Positions 32,040 to 39,153 of a stretch of 44,565 nt of DNA are shown one piece after another. The DNA comes from Ruminococcaceae bacterium UBA7067 (lineage in GTDB: Bacteria > Bacillota > Clostridia > Oscillospirales > Acutalibacteraceae). The notes below the pieces were generated by a model. The model had not been told where the DNA came from, made no database searches, and saw only the letters and a list, made by a program, of their open reading frames with translations. Numbering within the stretch: the stretch's first letter is position 1; every line of letters starts with the position of its first letter. Where the stretch lies: assembly GCA_002493755.1 (NCBI GenBank), contig DKZT01000051.1, positions 1,053 through 45,617 on the forward strand, read 5' to 3'. The position numbers were made by a program, and so were the translations under genes.

Positions 32040-33296
32040 ATGAGCGATATAACTCTTTCACCGTCACGCTTAGTCGGACAGGTAACAGTGCCGCCGTCAA
32101 AAAGCGACGTTCACCGTGCAATCATCTGCGCCGCACTCGCAAAGGGAACAAGTGTGATTTCTCCCGTGTCGTTTTCAAAGGACATCAGGGCGACAATCGG
32201 CTGTGCCGAGGCTCTGGGCGCAAAAATCACGGTTGACGGAAACACCGTTACGGTTGACGGCACCGACTTTTTAAGCGTAGGCTCGGCTCACCTCGACTGC
32301 TGTGAATCAGGCTCAACTCTCCGTTTTTTTGTTCCCGTAGCAGCCGCAGGCGGAGTTGAAGCCGAGTTTGTGGGTCAGGGCAAGCTTCCGCAGCGGCCTA
32401 TCGGCATTTATCTTGACTGCCTGCCGAAAAACGGAGTAGCCTGCGAAACAAGCGGCGGTCTGCCGCTTAAGATAAACGGAAAGCTTCAAAGCGGCGAATA
32501 CCGTCTGCCCGGCAACATAAGCTCACAATTCATAACAGGACTTTTATTTGCTCTGCCTATTCTTGACGGCGACAGCAAAATTATGCTCACCTCCCCTCTT
32601 GAATCCTCTGGCTATGTCGATATGACGCTCAAGGCTATGAAAAGCTTCGGCGTTGAGGTTCAAGCCGAGGAGCAGGCATATATAATAAAAGGAAATCAAA
32701 GCTACAAGCCGTGCCGCTACACCTGCGAGGGTGACTGGTCGCAGGCGGCATTCTTTATGGCGGCAGGCGCATTGGGCGGCGAAATAACCGTAAACGGTCT
32801 TAACTTAAGCTCTGCTCAGGGCGACCGTGAGTGCGCCGAGATTTTCAAACGCTTCGGCGCAGACGTAGAGCTTCAAAACGGCAGTATAAGCATTAAGCCC
32901 GACAGGCTTCACGGAATTAAAATTGACGCAAGACAAATACCCGACCTCGTACCTGCTTTAGCCGTTACAGCCGCCTTCGCAGAGGGCGAAACCGTGATAT
33001 ACGGAGCGAAGCGGCTGAGAATAAAGGAGTGCGACCGCTTAGAGGCTGTCTGCAACGGCATTAATAATATCGGCGGCTGTGCAGTGCAAACCGAGGACGG
33101 ATTAATTATAAAAGGAAAACCAACCCTATCCGGCGGCAAATGCGAGGGCTATAACGACCACCGCATTGTAATGGCTATGAGCGTTGCCGCACTGCGCTGT
33201 GAAAACAGTGTGACGATAACGGACAGAGAGAGCATAAACAAGAGCTACCCGAATTATTTTGAGGATTATAAAATGCTCGGCGGAATTATAAAATGA
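32040..33296 (+). CDS. aroA: 5-enolpyruvylshikimate-3-phosphate synthase
   Basis: Joins phosphoenolpyruvate to shikimate-3-phosphate. 418 aa, typical. Motifs: VPPSKSDVHRAIICAALA near the N-terminus (catalytic Lys), ESGSTLRFFVPVAA, the GKLPQRPIG motif, LPGNISSQFITGLLFALP, GDWSQAAFFMAAGAL and CDRLEAVCNGIN. The G-x-x-x-R-P region is GQGKLPQRP, resembling the class II (Firmicute) enzymes, which differ from class I in glyphosate binding. ATG 32040 follows AGAGGGAAATACA. Confidence 0.96.
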   Translation: MSDITLSPSRLVGQVTVPPSKSDVHRAIICAALAKGTSVISPVSFSKDIRATIGCAEALGAKITVDGNTVTVDGTDFLSVGSAHLDCCESGSTLRFFVPVAAAGGVEAEFVGQGKLPQRPIGIYLDCLPKNGVACETSGGLPLKINGKLQSGEYRLPGNISSQFITGLLFALPILDGDSKIMLTSPLESSGYVDMTLKAMKSFGVEVQAEEQAYIIKGNQSYKPCRYTCEGDWSQAAFFMAAGALGGEITVNGLNLSSAQGDRECAEIFKRFGADVELQNGSISIKPDRLHGIKIDARQIPDLVPALAVTAAFAEGETVIYGAKRLRIKECDRLEAVCNGINNIGGCAVQTEDGLIIKGKPTLSGGKCEGYNDHRIVMAMSVAALRCENSVTITDRESINKSYPNYFEDYKMLGGIIK

Positions 33297-33305
33297 GGTG
33301 ATGAT

Positions 33306-34370
33306 ATGTCATCGTGGGGAAACAAGGTTAAAATTTCAATCTTCGGCGAAAGCCACGGTCCTGCAATCGGTGTTGTGCTGGACGGAATTGAACCGGGCAT
33401 AAGGCTTGATATGGACGAGCTTCTGCTCAATATGGGCAGGCGCGCGCCCGGAAAGGACAAGGCGGCTACACCCAGAAAGGAAGCAGACATGCCGAATATT
33501 CTCTCGGGTGTACTGGACGGCGTTACAACAGGCGCGCCGATATGCTGTGTGATAGAAAACACAAACACACGCTCGGGCGACTACGGCAATATACTTTCAA
33601 AGCCTCGCCCCGGTCACGCCGATTACACAGGCTTTATGCGCTACAACGGCTTTAACGACATCAGAGGCGGCGGCCACTTTTCGGGCAGGCTGACAGCTCC
33701 GCTCGTCTTTGCAGGCTCGGTGTGCCGACAGGCACTTAAGCTTCAGGGCTTTAAGATAGCCTCTCATATTTATTCTGTCAACACGGTACAGGACAAGCCG
33801 TTTGACCCGATAAGCATTGACGACAGCTTAATTGAGCGGCTCAATCAAAAGAGCTTTCCGCTTATAGACGAAGCCGTAGAGAACGAAATGCGCAGTGTTA
33901 TTGAAAGCGCTAGGCTCAGTCAGGACAGCGTTGGCGGTATAATTGAATGCTGTGCGACAGGTGTTAAGGCTGGGCTTGGAAGTCCTATGTTTGAGGGTGC
34001 TGAAAATGTGATTTCATCTGTTATGTTCGGTGTTCCTGCTGTAAAGGGACTTGAATTCGGCGCAGGCTTTGACATAACAAAAATGCACGGCAGTCAGAGC
34101 AACGACCCGTTTAAATATGAAAACGGCAAAGTAGTCACAACCTCAAACAACAACGGCGGCATTATCGGCGGCATCACAACGGGTATGCCGATAATATTAA
34201 GGGCGGCAATCAAGCCGACCGCCTCAATCTCGCAACAGCAAAGCACCGTAGATTTGCAGACCAAGGAGAACACAACGCTTGTTGTAAAGGGCAGGCACGA
34301 CCCGTGCATAGTATCTCGTGCATCAGTTGTAATTGAATCAGCCTTGGCGTTGGCTCTTATTAATCTTTAA
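33306..34370 (+). CDS. aroC: Chorismate synthase
   Basis: Makes chorismate with reduced FMN as cofactor. 354 aa. Signatures: GESHGPAIGVVLDGIEPG, MGRRAPGKDKAATPRKEAD, SKPRPGHADYTG, IRGGGHFSGRLTAP, and the third family pattern GMPIILRAAIKPTASI followed by KGRHDPCIVSRA. ATG 33306 is preceded by GAGGTGATGAT. The next gene starts 11 nt after its stop. Confidence 0.97.
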   Translation: MSSWGNKVKISIFGESHGPAIGVVLDGIEPGIRLDMDELLLNMGRRAPGKDKAATPRKEADMPNILSGVLDGVTTGAPICCVIENTNTRSGDYGNILSKPRPGHADYTGFMRYNGFNDIRGGGHFSGRLTAPLVFAGSVCRQALKLQGFKIASHIYSVNTVQDKPFDPISIDDSLIERLNQKSFPLIDEAVENEMRSVIESARLSQDSVGGIIECCATGVKAGLGSPMFEGAENVISSVMFGVPAVKGLEFGAGFDITKMHGSQSNDPFKYENGKVVTTSNNNGGIIGGITTGMPIILRAAIKPTASISQQQSTVDLQTKENTTLVVKGRHDPCIVSRASVVIESALALALINL

Positions 34371-34381
34371 GAGGTGATATA

Positions 34382-35548
34382 ATGGGACTTGAAGAAATAA
34401 GACAGAATATAGACAGCATCGACCGACAGCTTCTTGAGCTTTTCAAGCAGAGAATGGACTGTGCAAAGCAGGTCGGCGAATACAAGCTTGAGCATAAGCT
34501 ACCGATACTGAATATGGAGCGTGAAAACGAAATTCTCGATTCGGTTGAGAGTAAGGGCGGCGAATACGGCTATGCCGCAAGGCTCTTGTACTCGAATATT
34601 ATGGAGCTGTCAAGAGCATTACAGCACGATATAGTCGGGAGCGGCAGGGAAATACGCACTCTGCTCGAAACAGGCGAGAGCGAAAACACAGCCGCACCCG
34701 AAAGCCTGAATATAGCAGTTCAGGGCATTAAGGGCGCAAATTCACACGAGGCGGCAACAACACTCTTCCCTTTATCTCACACCTGCTTTTACCCGAGCTG
34801 GGATGATGTATTCAAGGCTGTTGACAGCGGAGAAGCCGACTTCGGCGTACTGCCTGTTGAAAATTCCTCGGCTGGCTCGGTAAGCGATGTGTACGACCTG
34901 CTGTTAAAGTACCGATTTTTCATAACAGGCGCACTCGATTTGCCGATTTCACACTGCCTTTGCGCACTTAAGCAAAGCGAGCTGTCCGACATTGAGCAGG
35001 TTTGGTCACATCCGCAGGGACTTGCGCAATGCTCAAATTTCATAGCAAAAAACAGCCTAAAGCCTGTCCCCTGTTCAAACACTGCGGTAGCCGCAAAGTT
35101 TGTAGCCGAGGAAAAGCGGCTCAACTGCGCCGCAATATGCTCGGAGCAAGCGGCAAAGGAATACGGACTTAAGGTGTTAAAGAGAGATTTCCAGAACTGC
35201 CTGCAAAACAGCACGCGGTTCGTAGTAATCTCAAAAAAGCTTTATATTCCCGATGACGCCGACAAAATAAGCCTTTGCTTCTGCCTGCCGCACCGCACAG
35301 GCTCGCTTCACAATGTGCTGTGCCGCTTCAGCAGTCACGGACTGAACCTGACGAAAATTGAGTCCCGTCCCCTGCCGGGCAGCAGCTTTGAATATCTCTT
35401 CTACCTCGATTTCACGGGCAACATACGCAGTGAACACGTTATGAATTTAATGTGCGCGTTGTCGGAGGAGCTGCCTGAGTTTTCGTTCTTTGGAAACTAT
35501 AAAGAGAGTGGAGATGGAGCGGCTACGCCGCAGAGTTTTGAGTTTTGA
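34382..35548 (+). CDS. pheA: Bifunctional chorismate mutase / prephenate dehydratase
   Basis: Converts chorismate to prephenate and then phenylpyruvate for phenylalanine. 388 aa. An AroQ-type mutase (about residues 3-85: IRQNIDSIDRQLLELFKQRM) is fused to the dehydratase (about 110-285: GIKGANSHEAA, ENSSAGSVSDVYDLL, NSTRFVVIS with the TRF triad). A C-terminal ACT domain (about 295-375) has GSLHNVLCRFSSHGLNLTKIESRP, the Phe-binding ESRP motif. Last gene of the aromatic operon. The final dozen residues (GDGAATPQSFEF) are encoded by a hairpin-plus-heptad repeat and do not look like native ACT sequence. Confidence 0.96.
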   Translation: MGLEEIRQNIDSIDRQLLELFKQRMDCAKQVGEYKLEHKLPILNMERENEILDSVESKGGEYGYAARLLYSNIMELSRALQHDIVGSGREIRTLLETGESENTAAPESLNIAVQGIKGANSHEAATTLFPLSHTCFYPSWDDVFKAVDSGEADFGVLPVENSSAGSVSDVYDLLLKYRFFITGALDLPISHCLCALKQSELSDIEQVWSHPQGLAQCSNFIAKNSLKPVPCSNTAVAAKFVAEEKRLNCAAICSEQAAKEYGLKVLKRDFQNCLQNSTRFVVISKKLYIPDDADKISLCFCLPHRTGSLHNVLCRFSSHGLNLTKIESRPLPGSSFEYLFYLDFTGNIRSEHVMNLMCALSEELPEFSFFGNYKESGDGAATPQSFEF

Positions 35549-35643
35549 GTTTTCAGGAATCCCGTAACGAGTTCTTCTTAATTCAAAGAGCAGCGAAGCT
35601 GCGACAACCTTCACTTCACTCTTAACTCTCCACTCTTCACTCT
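35503..35643. repeat. Heptad/hairpin repeat element ending pheA
   Basis: Left end: GAGAGTGGAGATGGA, hairpin GCGGC-TAC-GCCGC (35519-35531), then CAGAGTTTTGAGTTTTGAG. Middle: AAAGAGCAGCGAAGCTGCGA with a GCAGC-GAA-GCTGC hairpin. Right end (35609-35643): inverted units (CTCTTAACTCTCCACTCTTC). The pheA stop lies in the left array. Confidence 0.75.
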
Positions 35644-35672
35644 AAAAAATAATAAACGAAAGGATAATAAAT

Positions 35673-36647
35673 ATGTCAAGAAAAGGTAATTTAATGACGG
35701 TACGACAGGACATCAAGGTTGTTGACGCAACTATCCGTGACGGCGGACTGTGCAACAACTTTGAATTCACGGACGAATTTGTCCGTGAGCTTTACAACAC
35801 GAATATTCGCTGCGGCGTAGACTATATGGAATTCGGTTACAAGGCTTCAAAAAATCTTTTTAATGAAAACGAATTCGGCAAATGGAAATTCTGCAACGAG
35901 GAAGACCTCAGAAGCATTGTCGGTGACAACGACAGCCCTATGAAGATAGCCGTTATGGCGGATGTGGGCAGATGCGACTTCAAAACCGATTTCCTGCCGA
36001 AAAGCGAAAGCGTAATTGACCTTGTGCGTGTAGCCTGCTACATTCACCAGATTCCTGCGGCACTTGAGATGATTGAGCATTTTCACTCACTCGGCTATGA
36101 AACCTCCTGCAATATTATGGCGATAAGTCAGGCTAGCGACGCTCAGATTGATTCAGCTCTTGAGATGCTCGGCAACAGCAATGTTGATGTTGTTTACCTT
36201 GTTGACTCCTACGGCTACTTCTACCCCGAATCAGCCGCCGAGCTTGCTAAAAAGTATGTTGAATTCGGCGAAAAATACAACAAGCTTATCGGCTTTCACG
36301 CACACAACAATCAGAACCTCGCCTTTGCGAACACGATTGAAACTATGTCATACGGTGTTAGCTTCCTTGACGCTACTGTCAGCGGTATGGGCAGAGGCGC
36401 AGGCAACTGTCAGATGGAGCTGCTTCTCGGCTTCCTCAGAAACCCGAAGTACAGCCTGTACGCACTGTTCACCTTTATTGAAAAATATATGCTTCCGCTC
36501 AAGGCGCAGGGCGTTAAGTGGGGCTTTGATATTCAGTATATGATAACAGGTCAGCTGAACCAGCATCCCCGTGAGGCAATCGCCTTCACAAAGGACGGCA
36601 GAACCGATTACTGCAATTTCTACAAGAACATTTCGGATAATGAGTAA
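35673..36647 (+). CDS. HMGL/DmpG-like aldolase-domain protein
   Basis: TIM-barrel lyase of the HMG-CoA-lyase-like superfamily, 324 aa. It shows the entry motif VVDATIRDGGLCNNFEF (metal Asp and Arg), the GVDYMEFGYKASK strand, VDVVYLVDSYGYFYPE, and the second metal pair GFHAHNNQNLAFAN, then GMGRGAGNCQMELLL. These match 4-hydroxy-2-oxovalerate aldolase or isopropylmalate-type enzymes, but the acetaldehyde dehydrogenase partner of true DmpG is absent. ATG 35673 follows AAAGGATAATAAAT. A repeat element separates it from pheA, so it may have its own promoter. Substrate unknown. Confidence 0.75.
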   Translation: MSRKGNLMTVRQDIKVVDATIRDGGLCNNFEFTDEFVRELYNTNIRCGVDYMEFGYKASKNLFNENEFGKWKFCNEEDLRSIVGDNDSPMKIAVMADVGRCDFKTDFLPKSESVIDLVRVACYIHQIPAALEMIEHFHSLGYETSCNIMAISQASDAQIDSALEMLGNSNVDVVYLVDSYGYFYPESAAELAKKYVEFGEKYNKLIGFHAHNNQNLAFANTIETMSYGVSFLDATVSGMGRGAGNCQMELLLGFLRNPKYSLYALFTFIEKYMLPLKAQGVKWGFDIQYMITGQLNQHPREAIAFTKDGRTDYCNFYKNISDNE

Positions 36648-36750
36648 AGCATATAATCTGTACCTGTATGTTAAATCCTTGATGTCATAATAAATAATAT
36701 ATTAACTTTATTTTTATGAATTTTCAACAAATCAAGAACAATTCATATAA

Positions 36751-36785
36751 CTATATTGACTTTTTTTCAATATAGAGCGTATAAT
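36751..36785 (+). promoter_or_regulatory. Promoter and perfect inverted repeat of the NYN gene
   Basis: TTGACT (36756-36761), 18-bp spacer, TATAAT (36780-36785). CTATATTGA (36751-36759) and TCAATATAG (36767-36775) form a perfect 9-bp inverted repeat across 7 bp, covering the -35. This is a good operator candidate. Confidence 0.65.
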
Positions 36786-36790
36786 ATTAA

Positions 36791-36876
36791 TGTAGTAATT
36801 GAACTACACAATGTTAACACAAACCTCGGCAGTAGTTCTCCCAACATACGGGAAGTTACGAAACCGAGGTTTTTTG
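36791..36876 (+). ncRNA. Structured leader RNA with terminator-like hairpin before the NYN gene
   Basis: The transcript begins with TGTAGT-AATTGA-ACTACA (36791-36808). Then AAACCTCGG (36821-36829) pairs with CCGAGGTTT (36864-36872), enclosing a TCCC-AACATAC-GGGA hairpin (36839-36853). The outer stem runs into six Ts. The Shine-Dalgarno GAGGAG of the NYN gene is 13 nt further on. It could be an attenuator, a short stable RNA, or a substrate of the encoded nuclease. Confidence 0.55.
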
Positions 36877-36901
36877 CTCACACTGCACGAGGAGATACAA
36901 G

Positions 36902-37609
36902 ATGGAAACTGTTACTGCGATATTGGTTGACGGTGGTTTTTACCGAAAACAAGCTAGAAAATTATTTGGCGAAAAACCGCCTAAAGACAGAGCTGATGAG
37001 CTGATTTCATACTGTCGCAGACATCTTAAAAGTGATTTTGATGGAGAAGAAAAACGATTATACCGTATTTTTTATTATGACTGCCCTCCGTCCGAAAAAA
37101 CAATTTATAATCCCCTAACCCAGAAAAGTGTTAACTTAAAAAAATCATCACAATATTCCTGGACAAAAGATTTCTTTAAGGAGTTATCACATCAACGAAA
37201 AGTCGCCTTAAGAATGGGTGAACTCTTGGAAAGTAAAGCAGGATATTCACTGTCAAATTCTGCCTTAAATAAATTGCTTAGAAAAGAAATTTCGGTTGAT
37301 GACCTAACAGAAAACGACCTAATAATGGATATTCAACAAAAAGGCGTTGATATGAAAATCGGTCTTGACATCGCTTCTTTGGCTTATAAAAAACTAGTTA
37401 ATCAAATAATACTAATTGCAGGCGACAGCGATTTTGTTCCTGCTGCCAAACACGCCAGAAGAGAAGGAATAGATTTTGTTCTTGATCCGATGTGGCACAC
37501 AGTAAAAGACAGCCTGATGCTACATATTGACGGAAAAGAAACTAAGACCGGAAAACCCGGTGAAAATTATAAGGACAAGCTTTGCATTTTAACTCCACCG
37601 GAATTATAA
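36902..37609 (+). CDS. NYN-domain (LabA/DUF88-like) putative ribonuclease
   Basis: A 235-aa protein with the PIN-like NYN fold, whose characterised relatives are metal-dependent RNases. Acidic residues sit where expected: Asp10 in ILVDGGF, Asp150 and Asp156 in KGVDMKIGLDIASL, Asp175 and Asp177 in AGDSDFVPAAKHARREG. A Lys/Arg-rich middle (about residues 70-130) may bind RNA. Codon use is visibly more A+T-rich than in the flanking aldolase and spoIVA, consistent with transfer. It stands alone with its own promoter, leader and terminator. Physiological target unknown; defence or stress roles are possible by analogy only. Confidence 0.85.
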   Translation: METVTAILVDGGFYRKQARKLFGEKPPKDRADELISYCRRHLKSDFDGEEKRLYRIFYYDCPPSEKTIYNPLTQKSVNLKKSSQYSWTKDFFKELSHQRKVALRMGELLESKAGYSLSNSALNKLLRKEISVDDLTENDLIMDIQQKGVDMKIGLDIASLAYKKLVNQIILIAGDSDFVPAAKHARREGIDFVLDPMWHTVKDSLMLHIDGKETKTGKPGENYKDKLCILTPPEL

Positions 37610-37628
37610 AATTCAATACAAATATATT

Positions 37629-37657
37629 CGCCCACGGGTTTTTCCGTGGGCGTTTTT
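37629..37657. terminator. Terminator after the NYN gene
   Basis: CGCCCACGG-GTTTTT-CCGTGGGCG followed by TTTTT. Also positioned to end convergent spoIVA transcription, though the minus-strand T tract is short. Confidence 0.85.
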
Positions 37658-37661
37658 GCTG

Positions 37662-39140
37662 TTAAAGAATAATACATATAAGTCCGTTGCAGCCTTCGTT
37701 GATGATGCGTTCGATGGTATCGCGCATTTTGCTTCTCGCGTCCTCGGGCATACGCAGAAGCTTGTTGTGCAGTCCCTCGCTGACAAGCTCGTGGAGCGAC
37801 TTGCCGAATATGTTTGACTCCCAGATTTTTGACGGATTCTCCTCAAACTCCTTAAGCAGGTACATTACAAGCTCCTCGCTCTGCTGCTCACTGCCGACAA
37901 TCGGCGTTACCTCGGTTGTGATGTTCGTCTTTATCATATGAATACTCGGTGCAGACGCCTTAAGACGAATGCCGTATTTACCGCCCTGCTTGACAATCTC
38001 AGGCTCCTCAAGCGACAGCTCATCCATACCGGGCATTACTATGCCGTAGCCGCTTTCGTTCACGCTGTTGTATGCGTCAATAATCTTCTCATACTCGCTC
38101 TTAATCTTGGACAGCGACAGCATACATTCAAGCAGGCTCTTTTCATCGCCTATCTCAAAGCCTGTTTTCTCACCCAGCACACGGTAGAAAAGCGCATTTG
38201 AAACCGAAAGAGCTATTTTGGCTGTACCTGTTCCCAGATCAATAGCCGAAACCGTACAGCGGTCGATATAGTCGCACTCGGGCAGGCGGTTTATCGCGCC
38301 CTGAAGCTCACGTATTTTTTTAAGCGGCGAGGTGCAGGCAACTATTGATGAAAAGATACTGCTCCTGATGTAGTGGCTTTTTTCAAGCGTTGAAATCCAC
38401 CTCGGCATATCAAGCTTTATTTCCTTTATCGGAAATTCAAACAGAATTGAAGCAAGTATCCTTTTAATCTCGTTTTCGTCAAGGTCAAGACAGCTTTCTG
38501 GCAGTACAGGCACACCGTAACGGCGTGAAAGCTCCTGCGCAAGCGCAATACTGCTCGGTGCGCTCGGAGAAAGACAGTTGAGTATGACAACAAACGGCTT
38601 GTTTATCGACTTCAGCTCATCAATAACCCTCTGCTCCGCCTCCTCGTATTCGGCTCGGGGCAGGTCGGTGATAGAGCCGTCAGTGGTTACGACAAGGCCT
38701 ATCGTGCTGTGGTCGGTAATAACCTTTTTCGTGCCGATTTCAGCCGCCATATTAAACGGCACAGCCTCCTCAAACCAGGGTGTTTTGACCATTCTCGGCT
38801 GATCGTCCTCAATATATCCCACTGCGCTCGGCACAATATAGCCTACGCAGTCAATCATACGCACATTAAAGCTTGCGTTGCCGCCTATTGTCACCTCAAC
38901 TGCGTCCTCGGGGATAAACTTCGGCTCGGTTGTCATTATCGTTTTGCCGCCAGCCGACTGCGGCAGCTCGTCAACAGCTCGCTCTCTGCGGCTGTCGTTT
39001 TGTATGTTCGGGATAACGAGCGTATCCATAAAGCGTTTGATAAAGGTTGACTTGCCCGAGCGCACCGGTCCTACTACGCCTATATAAATATCGCCGTTTG
39101 TTCGCCTTGATATGTCTTCGTAAATATTTCTCTCCTGCAT
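37662..39140 (-). CDS. spoIVA: Stage IV sporulation protein A (spore coat ATPase)
   Basis: Coat morphogenetic ATPase that polymerises on the forespore surface. 492 aa, the usual length. It opens with IYEDISRRTNGDIYIGVVGP, Walker A GPVRSGKST at residues 24-32 and continuing FIKRFMDTLVIPNI. The TMTTEPKFIPEDAVEV-type segment and the Walker-B-like MIDCVGY are present. The C-terminal end LICIIL matches the hydrophobic SpoIVA tail needed for forespore targeting. ATG 39140 has GAGGAGG 8 nt upstream, overlapping the sipL stop. Expressed in the mother cell with sipL. Confidence 0.96.
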   Translation of the reverse strand: MQERNIYEDISRRTNGDIYIGVVGPVRSGKSTFIKRFMDTLVIPNIQNDSRRERAVDELPQSAGGKTIMTTEPKFIPEDAVEVTIGGNASFNVRMIDCVGYIVPSAVGYIEDDQPRMVKTPWFEEAVPFNMAAEIGTKKVITDHSTIGLVVTTDGSITDLPRAEYEEAEQRVIDELKSINKPFVVILNCLSPSAPSSIALAQELSRRYGVPVLPESCLDLDENEIKRILASILFEFPIKEIKLDMPRWISTLEKSHYIRSSIFSSIVACTSPLKKIRELQGAINRLPECDYIDRCTVSAIDLGTGTAKIALSVSNALFYRVLGEKTGFEIGDEKSLLECMLSLSKIKSEYEKIIDAYNSVNESGYGIVMPGMDELSLEEPEIVKQGGKYGIRLKASAPSIHMIKTNITTEVTPIVGSEQQSEELVMYLLKEFEENPSKIWESNIFGKSLHELVSEGLHNKLLRMPEDARSKMRDTIERIINEGCNGLICIIL

Positions 39141-39153
39141 AATGTAAACCTCC

